Shown piece by piece: positions 34,032 to 45,086 of a stretch of 64,000 bases of DNA. Each line of letters opens with the position of its first letter. The stretch's first letter is position 1. The position numbers and the translations under genes are program-made. Below the pieces are notes generated by a model. The model had not been told where the DNA came from and did no database searches. It saw only the letters and a program-made list of their open reading frames with translations. The stretch comes from Adiantum capillus-veneris. Taxonomy: Eukaryota > Streptophyta > Polypodiopsida > Polypodiales > Pteridaceae. Where the stretch lies: positions 1,340,997-1,404,996 of the forward strand of contig CM043964.1 in NCBI GenBank assembly GCA_014529385.2. The letters run 5' to 3'.

Positions 34032-35254
34032 TGTTGGGAAGTGTACAATGTAATGCGAGTATGCTGCGAGGAGCATGGCAAAGTTCTGAGGCAGTTATGA
34101 GGGCCTTGGGTAGGACAGTGGCAGTGAAAATCTATTGTTAAAGTTGGTTTTTAGGCCAAGGATGCTCCATGATCGTCTATATAGGATGGAATTTCTGAAG
34201 GTGTGAAATGCTCATTTTGTGCTCGAGGATGTAGAGATTGAGATGCTGAGTCAGCTAGTCTAGACAACTCGTCAAACGGACACCCGAGGTGAAGGATATC
34301 AAAGAGAGCGTTCCATCTGGAAGTTTCAGAGCCTTGCCAAGGTTCCCAGGGGTGGTACATTTCATGTGGATTTGATGGAAAGTGATAGGTTGTCAATCAA
34401 AATCCGGATGTGCAAGTTATGGGCCAAAGAAGATTTGTCAGGGGCCAGTTTTGGCATGGTTTGACCATCCCATGGAGTGCATCATCTAGAGGTTTCTTGT
34501 CCTCGTCAGGGTTTTAGGAGCGAGTGTGCACTATATGGAGCCAGCCGGAAGTGAGGATTCAACGATCAGATTTAAGTTGGCGGACTTGTAATAGTCAAAG
34601 TGTGGAGGAGATGCTGGGAGGTGGAGACCGACACAATGAGCTTCCCTTGAGAATTCATAGGCTAGCCATTAAGGCTCGGAGCATCGACAGCACGGGAACC
34701 ATATGCTCAAGGGCTTAATTTTATGAATACCAAAGTAAAGGGTGGCTGGGGCCTTTAGTAGGCAAAATTGAAATTTTTAATATGTAAAGGAGAGTCCCAA
34801 CGTGGACTTAAGGGAGAAGGGCAAAAGAAGTTACGTGCGGAAAGCATGGTTTCTTTTTGGAGAGTTGAAAAAGAGGAAAAGAGAGCAACGACGGCGCTAT
34901 CGTTGCTCCTTGGGGAAAAAAAAAGAGAAAGGAGGAGGTGTGGATGAAAAAAAAGGGGGGAGAGAAGAAAGGGGTGTTTTTTGTTTTCGAAGGAGGAAAA
35001 AAGAGGCGAGGGCTCACCAATCTTCTTTGGAAGATCTATTGTGAAGGTAGCGAGAAGCTTAGGAGAGGGCTTCTTTGAGTCAAGGCGAGAGCTTCTTGTG
35101 CGTGGTCCTTCGAGCTTTGTTGTATGTGGGGTGAGCCCAACAAGGGGCCTTTCCTTTGTAACCAAGAGTCAAAGAGGAGACACTGTGTCGCCGCCACGGA
35201 GGTGTGTTCCTATGTGTGGAGAAGCTACAAGGAAAGGTTGTCAAGCCAGTGCCA
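34032..35254 (+). mobile_element. LTR-like block, boundaries uncertain
   Basis: Non-coding sequence between the helicase remnant and an RT scrap. It starts near TGTTGGGAAG and ends near CAGTGCCA, has a purine-rich 34800-35040 section, and its right part (CCTTTGTAACCAAGAGTC) looks like a transcribed leader. No partner copy or target duplication was found. Frames 34755-35165 (minus) and 34981-35259 (plus) are composition artefacts. Confidence 0.35.
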
Positions 35255-35257
35255 AAT

Positions 35258-35512
35258 AGATCTTCTATGCACAACACGAGAAATGTATTCTTGATAGTGA
35301 TCCTATTTCGTGCTCTGTAATTGACACACATGCGATATATGCCATCTTTCTTTTGCACTAAATGTAATAGTGAGAAAAAAGGAGAGAAGCTAGGACTCAC
35401 CATCCCTTTCTCTACAAATTCTTGCATTTTTCTCACGATCTCCTCTTGTTGAGCTTGTGAAACTCAATAAGGAGGCTTGTTAGGCGGTAAGCTTTCGAGT
35501 AGTGAGAGGCGG
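35258..35512 (-). pseudogene. Reverse transcriptase fragment, G-like
   Basis: Minus strand reads PPNKPPY, a stop, VSQAQQEEIVRKMQEF, VQKKDGIYRMCVNYR and IEDLF. It matches the same part of RT in element G (PPYQVSQAQQEEI, VQKKDGTYRMCVDY). It is cut on the left by the LTR-like block and on the right by the H LTR. About 85 residues only. Confidence 0.8.
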
Positions 35513-36665
35513 TGATGGAGCAAAAGACGATGTGCGCACACTCACACACTCAGAAAACTCAACTCCACACAAGGAATGTACTTAAATTCCAACCCACACA
35601 CACCACCACTCAAGAGATCAATAAAAATACTACCCACAAGCTCAATTCAAACTCCAAACGCCTCGACCTACAAGCCCTTGCCTTCCCACAGACACTACAA
35701 GGTGAGTCGAGTTGATCAACACTTGAAATCACACTTGATGGTGACCAAAATAGAAAAGAAAAACCATCAAAAACTTCAGCCAAAAAAATCCACTCTCAAA
35801 CGTCCACTAGAAAGCCTTCACCAAACTCCACTCTGTTGGACTCTTTGGAGTAGCGCCAACCCTAATGGCACCGATACAGGGTCACACAGTCTTGCAGAAA
35901 GCCGTACCTTATTCCCTCAATTCATTGCACACACACATCCATGGAACCCTTAGAATTTCCATAGACTTTGCCAAGTGAAAAATTGAAGAGAGAAAGCTCT
36001 CATTCACTCCTCCACAAAATAAAAAACAGGACGCGAACGCGACGGGACTGCACTAGACCACTTGTAGAAACCCTGCTTTCTCCCACACAAAGAGAGGTGA
36101 AAAGGCTGAGTATTGGTTTCAAAAAGTCTCCTCCAGCTTGAACACTCATGGAACCATGAGTGATGTGGCAATTTACCCCCCTTCCACACCTTTTTTGACC
36201 ATTTTTTGACCTTTTTTGGCCAATTTTGTACCCTGGTGGGTATTTTTCATTGGAAACCCCCAAATGGACTCCAACATTTACCAAATATTGTATGCTTGAT
36301 CCTTGATATACAAACACCTTTGACACATCCTCACATTACATTTTTGACCACTTCTAGGGCGGTGCACGCATCACCATAGATCATGCACTGCAAATAGATA
36401 GTTGTCGCATGTGCCAAACTTCTCGAGCGAGTCGAGGGTGCCCTTGCCTCCCACTTGCATTATTTGCATTCTAGAAAGCTCAAAAACATTCCCTAGAGAC
36501 AAAAGAAGCTACTAAGAACCATATCCAAGGCCCCAATACCCTATCAAGGCATGTGCATGTGCCCAGCTTCTAGCTTGCGAACCTGACTATTCACAATGTG
36601 TACACGTTGCATATCTTTTAAAACTTGAAACCACTTTTAAACACCCCCAAATTCATGTATTTACA
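35513..36665 (-). mobile_element. 3' LTR of element H (TG...CA, 1153 bp)
   Basis: Starts TGATGGAGC on the plus strand and ends GTATTTACA. It aligns end to end with 50177-51311. Element H reads on the minus strand, so its integrase tail lies just right of this LTR and the LTR is the 3' one. The outside bases (GGCGG at 35508-35512) do not match those beyond the other LTR (TCTTT at 51312-51316). Confidence 0.82.
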
Positions 36666-36779
36666 TCATTTTGTACATATGTCCATGCATATACACGCTA
36701 CTTTTTACATGCTAAAAGCGGTGTATCATCATTGCCCACCCTTGGTAGAGCATATGCTCAACCAAGAGACTATTTGCAT

Positions 36780-37111
36780 CTGGAACCACATCCCTCGCAA
36801 ATTAAATTTTTTTATTCAATGTATAACCATTTATTCTATAGCGAAAACGTTCCCCTGACAGTTTTTCCAACTCATATGTGCCATTAGGAAATACATGCTT
36901 CACTCTGTATGGACCCAATCATTTGTCTCTCAGCTTCTTTTGAAAAGTAAAATCCTAGCGAGAGTCATACTTCATCACCAGATATCCCTCTTTAGTCTCT
37001 TTCTTGGGCAGCCTCTTATTCATTTTTTCCATCCTTGGCTCTGCTTCTTGAAGATAATAATCACTAGCTTTCTCTCTATCAGGGATTTTAATTACGCGAT
37101 GACGCATTTTG
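36780..37111 (-). pseudogene. Element H: integrase C-terminal domain (detached piece)
   Basis: Minus strand reads DREKASDYYLQEAEPRME, KKETKEGYLVMKYDSR, then LGPYRVKHVFPNGTYELE, the G-P-(F/Y)-x-V ... N-G-T-Y-(Q/E)-L pattern of gypsy integrase tails. TAG and TGA stops interrupt it where Trp is expected. Its upstream half is at 45250-46240; the 8.1-kb hAT insertion lies between them. A GGGTGGGC tract near 36738 may be the polypurine tract. Confidence 0.8.
37104..37111. repeat. Left target-site copy of the hAT insertion
   Basis: GCATTTTG here pairs with TCATTTTG at 45242-45249 (seven of eight bases). The two flanks read on the minus strand (CAAAATGC, CAAAATGA) both fall in H integrase, as an 8-bp hAT target duplication should. 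Confidence 0.6.
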
Positions 37112-37324
37112 TTAAATGTTAATTATTTTTGTTATTATCACTATTTTTTTCATGTTAATAACATATCTAATGTCATGACCTACGAAAACCGGTAGAAAAC
37201 GTAGAACCCGCGGGGCAACCAACAATCCCGGCGGGCCTGGCGGGCTTAGAAGAAACCCGGCGGGCCCGGCGGGCACAACAAGAATCCCGCCGGCCCCGTC
37301 ATGTACCCCCTCCATATTTGGCGC

Positions 37325-37334
37325 CTCTATATAA
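37325..37334 (+). promoter_or_regulatory. TATA box, left end of the hAT element
   Basis: CTCTATATAA just inside a GC-rich block at 37196-37305. It would drive the transposase. An acceptor-like TTGTAG at 38041-38046, 14 bp before the first ATG, suggests an intron in the 5' leader. Confidence 0.6.
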
Positions 37335-37459
37335 CCCTGTAGTAGACATCACATCACATCACTGCTTCCTCTAAATTTGGTCATCCTTTAAAATTTAGAA
37401 GAAAAACTAAAGGTAAAAAATGAATAGTCTTTAAAAAAAAATAAAACTTAATGTAACTC

Positions 37460-37920
37460 TGATCATGGATCATTAGTTCTTTTTTGGACTGAACTGATTC
37501 TTGAAAGGAGGTAGAAAGGTGAAACTTTGGGTCGGTATCTCTACATTTGGGATGGACTAATCTCATGTTTGGTTCATTGTTATATTTGCTAAATTGATTG
37601 CTATATTGATTAGAACTTCTATCATGGGTCATTAGTTCTTTTTTGGACTGAACTGATTCTTGAAAAGAGATAGAAAGGTGAATCTTTGGGTCGATATCTC
37701 TACTTTTGGGATGGACTGATCACATGTTTGATTCACCATTGTATTTGCTTGCTATTCCGATTAGAGCTCCAATCATGGGTCATTAGTTCTTTTTTGGACT
37801 GGACTGATTCATGTAAGGGGTAGGAAGGTGAATCTTTGGGTCGATTATCTCTACTTTTGGGATTGACTGATCACATATTTTATTCACCGTTGTATTTGCT
37901 TGCTCATGTTTGAGTAGATT
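37460..37920. repeat. Three tandem copies of a 151-159 bp unit
   Basis: CATTAGTTCTTTTTTGGACT begins at 37471, 37630 and 37781. Units share GGTGAATCTTTGGGTCG and GGGATGGACTGA. They lie in the presumed 5' leader or intron of the transposase. Confidence 0.9.
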
Positions 37921-38059
37921 GAGGTTTATTCCCTTCAGGCTTCACTACTACGCTTGTGTGTGATATTGATTATAACACTAATGTTTGGTTTGAATAATAC
38001 TTGAAAGAAGAGATAGCATACTGAGCTATGTTTATTGGTATTGTAGGCATCCAATAAGT

Positions 38060-40323
38060 ATGTCTTCCACCGGGAACGTGAGCGGTGATGTTGGTGTCTC
38101 AAGCCTGGCTTCCTTGAGGAGACCTCCTACCTCGATGCCAGGTCCTGATTCGCAGGGCACCATTCGCAGGGCAAGTGAAAGGCAGGTGGAAAAATTCCAG
38201 GACCTGAGTGGAACTTTGCCACAAATTTAAATAAGTATCAAGATTGGAAATGTAACTTTTGTGGCGAAGAGAAATCTGGAGGAGCACCAAGAATAAGGGA
38301 TCATTTGCTAGGTGGCAATACCAGAATCCAAGGAGGAAAGTGCAAGGGCTTAGGTGCAGAAGAAGCAGCTATGCGCTTAAAAGATTTAATTGGTAAGCTA
38401 ATTTCCACGAGCAAAAGATCAAAACTCTCTACTTTCGACCATCACACCCCGGTATCGATAAGATCAAACCAGTATGAGGGATCATTGGGTGTAACGCCCA
38501 CCAATGGAAGCACTCAAAGCAGGGAACCAACTTCTCATATCGATGGAACTACACCTCCAAACCATGGATCTTCTGACTTTCAGGTAGGATGGTCAAAAAG
38601 TAGACAGGTTAGCTTACAGACGAGCTTCAAAACACTTGCCTTAGAAGAAGCACAACTTGCACTAGCTAAAGCCGTCTATTGCATTGTGGGATCATTGGCC
38701 ATTGTCACCCGTGATGCATGGAAGTCAGCTTGGAAATGCATTGGGGAGTATGGTGCTGGATTTACCCCTCCAACATATCACCATATGAGAAACCAACTGT
38801 TGGATAAATGTTACACAAGCACACAACAGGATATTCAAAGGGTAATATTAAATGCAACAGAACAATCTGGATACACCATAGTTAGTGATGGTTGGTCCAA
38901 CGTTCAAAGGCGGCCATTGATCAACATCATGCTTGTATGTCCTCGTGGTGAATGTTTTATCAAAGCCGTGGATAGCTCTGATCAAATAAAGTTTGGCAGT
39001 TTTATAGCTGACATCATTGGCGATGCAGTTGAGGAACTTGGAAAAGAAAATGTTGTCCAAGTAATCATGGACAATGCCAAAAATTGCAGGGCTGCAGGTA
39101 GGATACTTGAAAGTCGCTTCTCTCACCTATATAGTGCTGGTTGCAGTACACACAGCTTGAACTTGGTATTGCAAGATTGGTACAAGAGGGAGGACACAGA
39201 GTGGTTCAAATGGATAGTAGACAATGCTCTCTTAATAGTCAAGTTTGTTTTGAAGCGTCAGAGGGTTCTTGACATGTACCGTCAGAGGATGTCTACTATG
39301 TTAAAATTGCCGTGCGAAACTAGATTTTGCACCGACTACTATATGGTAGAATCACTAATAAAAAATAAGAATGCTGTGATGGAGACATTTGTTCGTGCCG
39401 CTTTTTCAGAATGGGAGGTTGGTCAAACGGAGAAGATAGAAAGCAAGATAGGGGTGATCAGAGATCTACTAGCTGATCGCCACTTCTAGGATGATGTGGT
39501 GGATGTGCACAATGTCATGATTCCAATTAAGCTCGCATTACACCAACTGGATTCTGCCTTGCCTAACATAGGTAAGGTGTGGATGGATTGGTGGACTGTT
39601 CAAGAAAGCCTTGAAAATCCAGAGGAGCCCCATGAGCCAATTGTGAAGCCTTGGAAGACACCATTCACTCAAAAGAGGAGAGAAAATTTGAGAAAGTATG
39701 TGCATGGTCGATGGGTTGGAGCACATAGTCCACTACACAACGTAGCTTTCTTATTGGATCCAGAGTATTGGGCAATGGAAATAGACAAACTTGATGAGGA
39801 GGTGCTGGAAGACTTTTATGATGTGATAGGCAGGTTTTATGATGATCTTACGAAGTTTAAACTCAAAGAGGGTAAGTTTGGTACGGAATTTGTGCAGAAA
39901 CTTGCCACGGAGCAACTAGTGTGGAAGTGGTGGATGATGAATGGTGGTAGTGCACCCACCCTTAAACGCCTAGCTGTTAGAATCCTAGCCCAATGTGCAT
40001 CCAATTCAAGTTCTGAGAGAAACTGGAGTACATATAAATATGTACATTCCACCATCAGAAACCGCCTTCTAAATTCAAGAGCTAAAAAATTGGTGTATAT
40101 GTACTGCAACCATCGGCTATTGGCAAGAGTGCAAGCTGAGAACTACAAAGAGGAGATGCGGTGCTGGACTTATGATGTAACCAATGATGAGGTGGACGAA
40201 GACAGTGAGCTGCAAGGGGAATCTCATGAAGTAGAAACTACATGTAATTTAGAAGAGATTGAAGAGAATTTGGAAATTGAACCAACTTTGACCCGGCCGT
40301 CGCAGCAAGCGACGGTGGTTTAA
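38060..40323 (+). pseudogene. hAT transposase with BED zinc finger
   Basis: The first ATG (38060) opens a 56-codon frame. The BED finger is in another frame from about 38195: WNFATNLNKY, WKCNFCGEE, APRIRDHLLGG, with CKG after it. A frameshift or an unrecognised splice at 38170-38230 is needed to join them. The hAT core follows: VSDGWSNVQRRPLINIM (first catalytic Asp at about 38887), VIMDNAKNC (second Asp at about 39070), CSTHSLNLVLQDW. The C-terminal dimerisation domain has SSSERNWSTYKYVHS (Glu at about 40015) and LVYMYCNHRLL. A TAG at 39487-39489 interrupts an otherwise continuous frame. The acidic tail ends at 40323. Full length would be about 720 residues, normal for plant hAT. Transposases of this family excise and reinsert through the Asp-Asp-Glu site; this copy needs two repairs to be active. 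Confidence 0.85.
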
Positions 40324-40611
40324 TTAATAGATTATCGAATCCATTGAGTGACTTCTGGTTAAGTTCAGAAACTGTTTTATAAGCTTTTTTTATATATTTA
40401 GTTTAAGGTTTAGACATTTGCTTAATAATAAACGAAGCCCTTAAAAACCTTTACAAGGCCACAAATCACTATTAAAGCTTCATAATATACAAAGCCCTAA
40501 CAAATCGTTGCATTATCACATATCATAATTGAAGTTGAAGTGAAGACAATTCACAATTCACTAATAAATTCTCGCAAGACAATGAGTAAATGTTTTCAAA
40601 TGTTACAAAAA
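40324..40611. other. Gap between converging genes in the hAT element
   Basis: AT-rich, non-coding, where both transcripts should terminate. AATAATAAA at 40421-40430 may serve plus-strand polyadenylation. Confidence 0.4.
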
Positions 40612-41568
40612 CTATCCAAGTGATAGTGAAATATTTGTGAGAATATCTTCATTCTCCTGTTCACGTTGACCTTTAAGCTTATTATAGTCTTCAGACATTT
40701 TGAACATTGCATATAGCTTTTTGGATATCTCATACTCACATATAGCACAATGAAAGTTATTCATCATGCTTTGCATCAAGCATGATATATGATACATATG
40801 TCCGCATGGCAAGCTGAAGTGACCACACCACTCATGAAAGAATGATCTACATATGGGGCAAGGACCACCGTGCTCACCAGAAGCTAGAGGGGCCTCAATA
40901 GATGTTGGGTGCTCAATCAATGTGGCAACATTTTTTTTTTTTATAGTCGCCTCTAACTCTTTTACGTGGCGAGATAGCACCTTCACCTCCCTTTGCAAGT
41001 ATCTATTTAGGGTTTCTTTTGCATGAGAGCCTTGTGTAGCTTGTGATGCTTGCCTGAGTTGAGTTTGAAGCTCCTCCTTAACTTGGTGCACTTCCATTGA
41101 TGCACCTTCTAGTGCCAATGACATCTCTTGCCGTGTGACGGTGATTGCAGTACTGCGAGTGTCCTCAACCGTCATGTGAGGTGTCCTTGAGCTAAAGTCC
41201 ACTGCTTCACCCAAGACATAATGCATGTATAACATCTTGGAAAACCACAATGGACAATCCATATGATGCATAGGATGACCCATAACATCGAGATATATGT
41301 TCTCTCCATCGTCTCGTATGTTTGCATTAATGCATTGTGATAGCTTGAGTCGGCCTTTCTTGATGTTGTCATCTGCAACGCCTGGCCATATGGATTTGAC
41401 CATTTCTCGGTCAATCCTAGTGTTCATCTCTTTCCATTGTGTACCCACTGGGTTGGCCCACTAGGAGCAACGAGCTGCAATTCGAGCGGTGTCGTTCACT
41501 CCACCGCCTTGACACATGGATCTGAGACGCTCAAAAGCGCGCTTAGCCCTTTGATTATCATTATCCAT
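40612..41568 (-). CDS. RING-H2 protein with coiled coil (one in-frame stop)
   Basis: ATG at 41568 (MDNDNQRAKRAFERL), then TAG at 41461-41463 after 35 codons, then the same frame runs 277 codons to 40612. Without the stop the protein would be about 318 residues. In the part after the stop: a region containing WPGVADDNIKKG (residues 21-32), a coiled coil at about 105-172 (VKEELQTQLRQ, REVKVLSRHVKELEATIKKK), and a RING-H2 at about 197-237: CPIC, then CGHMYHISC, then CAIC, giving all eight zinc ligands in C3H2C3 order. RING-H2 proteins are usually E3 ubiquitin ligases. It lies 450 bp downstream of the kinase on the same strand, inside the hAT insertion. I do not know this protein as a standard hAT gene; it is probably captured. 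The stop may be real damage, or the true start may lie after it. Confidence 0.75.
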
Positions 41569-41624
41569 ATCCTGATTAAACACTATAATTCAGTTACGTC
41601 ATACAAACTTAATGATAATCAATT

Positions 41625-41745
41625 GCTGTAAGAGTAATCACCATTTTACGACAATCAATTGCTATAATTTTAACCACCATTTTACGACAATCAATTGATA
41701 TTAGAATAACCACCATCTTACGACAATCAATTGATAGAAGAGTAA
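41625..41745. repeat. 36-bp tandem repeats between RING and kinase genes
   Basis: TTACGACAATCAATTG starts at 41646, 41682 and 41718, with a weaker fourth copy (ATGATAATCAATTG) just before. It lies in the intergenic gap or 5' leader of the RING gene. Confidence 0.85.
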
Positions 41746-42016
41746 CCAGCATTTTTTAAATCAATGAATGACAATCAGTGACTCCATGTGGATTATTGCT
41801 TGAAACTTAAGAGAAAAAACAAAACTCATAGAAAATTTGTTGTCTATTGAGATATAACAAAGTGTTTTTATTACTCATATATCATCCATGGCACATAAAA
41901 CCCAATTTTTAAAAGTGCTTTTATAAAACAAAAGTCTCAGAAAACCCTGCTTCATAAAGTACATCATATATCCATAAAAAAAAGGCTACACTCATTTCAG
42001 AGGGAGGGCGTAAGCA

Positions 42017-43546
42017 TCATTCTGGCTGGGCTTCATATCTTTCTAATTCTTCGTCCAAAAGTGCCAAGGTCTTTCTGTCTGTGGATTTCTTCCTCACCCA
42101 ACCTTCCACAAAAATCCTAGATATGGCTTGTACCTCCACTGAAACCTTATGTTTGAACCAATCTGTGCTGTAGTAGTCAAAGAAATCTCCACAAAACTTA
42201 CAAAATTGCCATATCACCCATCCTATGGCGTACACATCTGTGGCCTTGGTCCATGTGCATAAATTCTTGACATATAGTAACTCAGGAGCTCGCCAAGGAT
42301 GAAGCTTTTGCCAGTTTTCATCAGTATTATTGGTCTTTTGTGTCTCTAAGCCAACACGCAAAGCCAATCCCCAATCAATTATTCCAATAGGAGGAGTGAG
42401 ATCCTTGGTAAAGTCCAACATGATGTTCCATGGATGGAGATCATTGTGGATCACTCCCTCGTCATGTGCGAATCGCAATGCCTTCACCAAGGCATGGATC
42501 AACGAGGGAGCATGATTGCAGAGGCTCTTGATACGTGTTTTCTTGTCTTCAGAGGGCTGCTCCCATTTAAAGTCTTCAGGGATCTTTCCTTTCCCCTCTT
42601 GATGCGCTACAAGGGTCGTGAAAGAGCCATGTGGAAGGGGCACTGTTTCCATAAGATCACCTAAAGTTCCCCCATTGAAGTAGGGGAATATCAAAAACCA
42701 TGGCAACGTTACAGAGTGGGCAATACTCCTCACAATCCCTCTATGGTTGAGATCTACCGCACTTTCTGATGCAAAGCTTTTCCGCTGATGCTTGGCCTGT
42801 CCTTTGAACTCCTTTGCACAATAAGTATTCGTTGCAGGAAGGAAACTGATCCCTTTGATTTGAACTTGCCACCCTGTGCCATAAGCCCCTGACCCAAGTT
42901 TCTTGATCTTCTTAATGGAATTATTTGGAATGCCCAGAGTCATACTACATTCAGAATTGTATATATTGCTCTCCAGGTGACTAGCAGAAGCAGTAGAACC
43001 CGATGTTCCCTCAATGGCAGCCTCCTCAATAAACGGTTCTCCAACTTGGCTGCTCCCCATAACTCTGGTGATAGCCATTCGCATTTTCTTTCTTAGGCCA
43101 AACTGTGTGTCTATGTGGGATGCTCGCCTTGACCTCTCCTTTTCAGCTCTCCATCTCGTGTTCCAATGCTCTAGCTTACCCTTGTCTACTTCTTGGGGGC
43201 ATTCCTCTTTCAAATCAGAGGCCACCTTGGGAAAATTACCCACTCAACTGCTCAGTAATGAGATTATTGATTTGTTTGTTTTTTTTGGATATAACAACAA
43301 CATTTTGCGGGCAATCTCCCTGTATAATGATTGCAATCTAGACTCATCTGCAACAATCTGCGCTATATCTTCGGGATCTAGTGCACTGACGATTGTAATC
43401 AACAATTGTCTAATTTTCTTTTTGAACTCTATCATTGAAGTAGCAGAAGGATCCATTTTGCCTGCAATGGTATTATTGAAAACAACACATTGTGCCACTA
43501 CATTTGGATCTTTTCTACGTGAAAGAAAAAGTGCAGTATAGACCAT
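42017..43546 (-). CDS. Protein kinase carried by the hAT element (one in-frame TGA)
   Basis: ATG at 43546 (MVYTALFLSRRK) opens a helical N-terminal region; TGA at 43244-43246 interrupts it, then the same frame runs 408 codons from 43243. Kinase landmarks, counted from 43243: GSGAYGTG (117-124) in the ATP loop, CAKEF with the ATP-binding Lys (144), an alpha-C Glu (160), HNDLHPWN (266-273) with catalytic Asp and Asn, DWG (290-292) in place of DFG, APE (319-321), DVYAIGWVIWQF (336-347). All catalytic residues are present, so the domain could be active. HND for HRD and DWG for DFG are unusual for plant receptor kinases; the subfamily is unclear. It lies within the hAT insertion upstream of RING-H2; a satellite array and the right-end TATA box lie upstream. 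The N-terminal frame runs out of the last satellite unit. Probably a captured host gene. Confidence 0.82.
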
Positions 43547-43559
43547 AGATCTCGTACTC

Positions 43560-44890
43560 TTTTGCACTGACACACCTAATCGCAATTGCAACCATGTGCC
43601 AATGCCTCACCGTACAACAACTTACAAACAGATGCTCCTGTCATTCTAGCAGCAACACATCTAGTAGCAATTGCAACCATGTGCGGAAGCATGAATGACT
43701 GGGAGCAACATAAAACATAGTCACCCTACACTTTTGCAATGACACACCTAGCCGCAATTGCAACCATGTGCCAGTGCATCCACGCACGGTGACTTCTTTC
43801 AAACAGATGCTCCTGTCATTCTAGCAGCAACACACCTAGTCGCAATTGCAACCATGTGCCGAAGCATGAATGACTGGGAGCAACATAAAACATAGTCACC
43901 CTACGCTTTTGCAATGACACACCTAGCCGCAATTGCAACCATGTGCCAATGCATCCATGCACGGTGACTTCTTTCAAACAGATGCTCTTGTCATTCTAGC
44001 AGCAACACACCTAGTCGCAATTGCAACCATGTGCCAAAGCATGAATGACTGGGAGCAACATAAAACATAGTCACCCTACGCTTTTGCAATGACACACCTA
44101 GCCGCAATTGCAACCATGTGCCAGTGCATCCACGCACGGTGACTTATTTCAAACAGATGCTCCCGTCATTCTAGCAGCAACACACCTAGTCGCAATTGCA
44201 ACCATGTGCCGAAGCATGAATGACTGGGAGCAACATAAAACATAGTCATCCTACACTTTTGCAATGACACACCTAGTCGCAATTGCAACCATGTGCCAGT
44301 GCATCCACGCACGATTTCTTCTTTCAAGATTCAAGCATATGAAGCATTATGAAATTATTTGAGCACACATTCATGCATTAGATGCTACCGTCAATCTAGC
44401 AGCAACACACCTAGTCGCAATTGCAACCATGTGCCGAAGCATGAATGACGGGAAGCAACATAAAACATAGTCATCTTGCATTTTTGCAATGAACCTAGCT
44501 GCAATTGCAACCATGTGCCAGTGCATCCACGCACGGTGACTTCTTACAAACAGATGCTCCTGTCATTCTAGCAGCAACACACCTAGTAGCAATTGCAACC
44601 ATGTGCGGAAGCATGAATGACTGGGAGCAACATAAAACATAATCACCCTACGCTTTTGCAATGACACACCTAGCCGCAATTGCAACCATGTGCCAGTGCA
44701 TCCACGCACGGTTACTTCTTTCAAACAAATGCTCTTGTCATTCTAGCAGCAACACACCTAGTCGCAATTGCAACCATGTGCCGAAGCATGAATGACTGGG
44801 AGAAATATAAAACATAATCATCATACGCTTTTGCAATGACACACCTAGCCACAATTGCAACCATATGCCAGTGCATCCACGTACGATGAT
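43560..44890. repeat. Satellite array, seven or more units of ~176 bp with a dimeric plan
   Basis: GAATGACTGGGAGCAAC or a close variant lies at about 43691, 43867, 44043, 44218, 44444, 44616 and 44789. Steps are 172-176 bp except one of 226 with an insertion at 44325-44385. Each unit has two copies of CGCAATTGCAACCATGTGCC about 88 bp apart, followed by AGTGCATCCACGC in one half and GAAGCATGAATG in the other, so the unit arose from a half-size repeat. GCAATTGC is a palindrome. The left end overlaps the 5' end of the kinase frame. Confidence 0.92.
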
Positions 44891-45076
44891 TTGATAAAAG
44901 AAATTTTATACCTTTAAGTTTTAACGCAAAAAACTCAAAAAAACATCAATAAAATAAGGAAGGGATAAAAAAATTACTGCTACACTGCTTTGAGAATGTG
45001 GAAACCTGCCAAAAAGTTTGGTGAAGAAGACTTTTCAATGAACCTCTTTTGTGAAAAAGACAAGCACCGGCGTCGC

Positions 45077-45086
45077 CTTTATATAG
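45077..45086 (-). promoter_or_regulatory. TATA box, right end of the hAT element
   Basis: Minus strand CTATATAAAG beside a GC-rich block (45087-45135). It points toward the kinase, 1.5 kb downstream, so the satellite array would lie in the 5' leader or an intron. Confidence 0.55.

Noticed and set aside
34755-35165. Minus frame rich in Ser, Pro, Phe and Leu
   Set aside because: Reflects the purine-rich plus strand of an LTR-like region.
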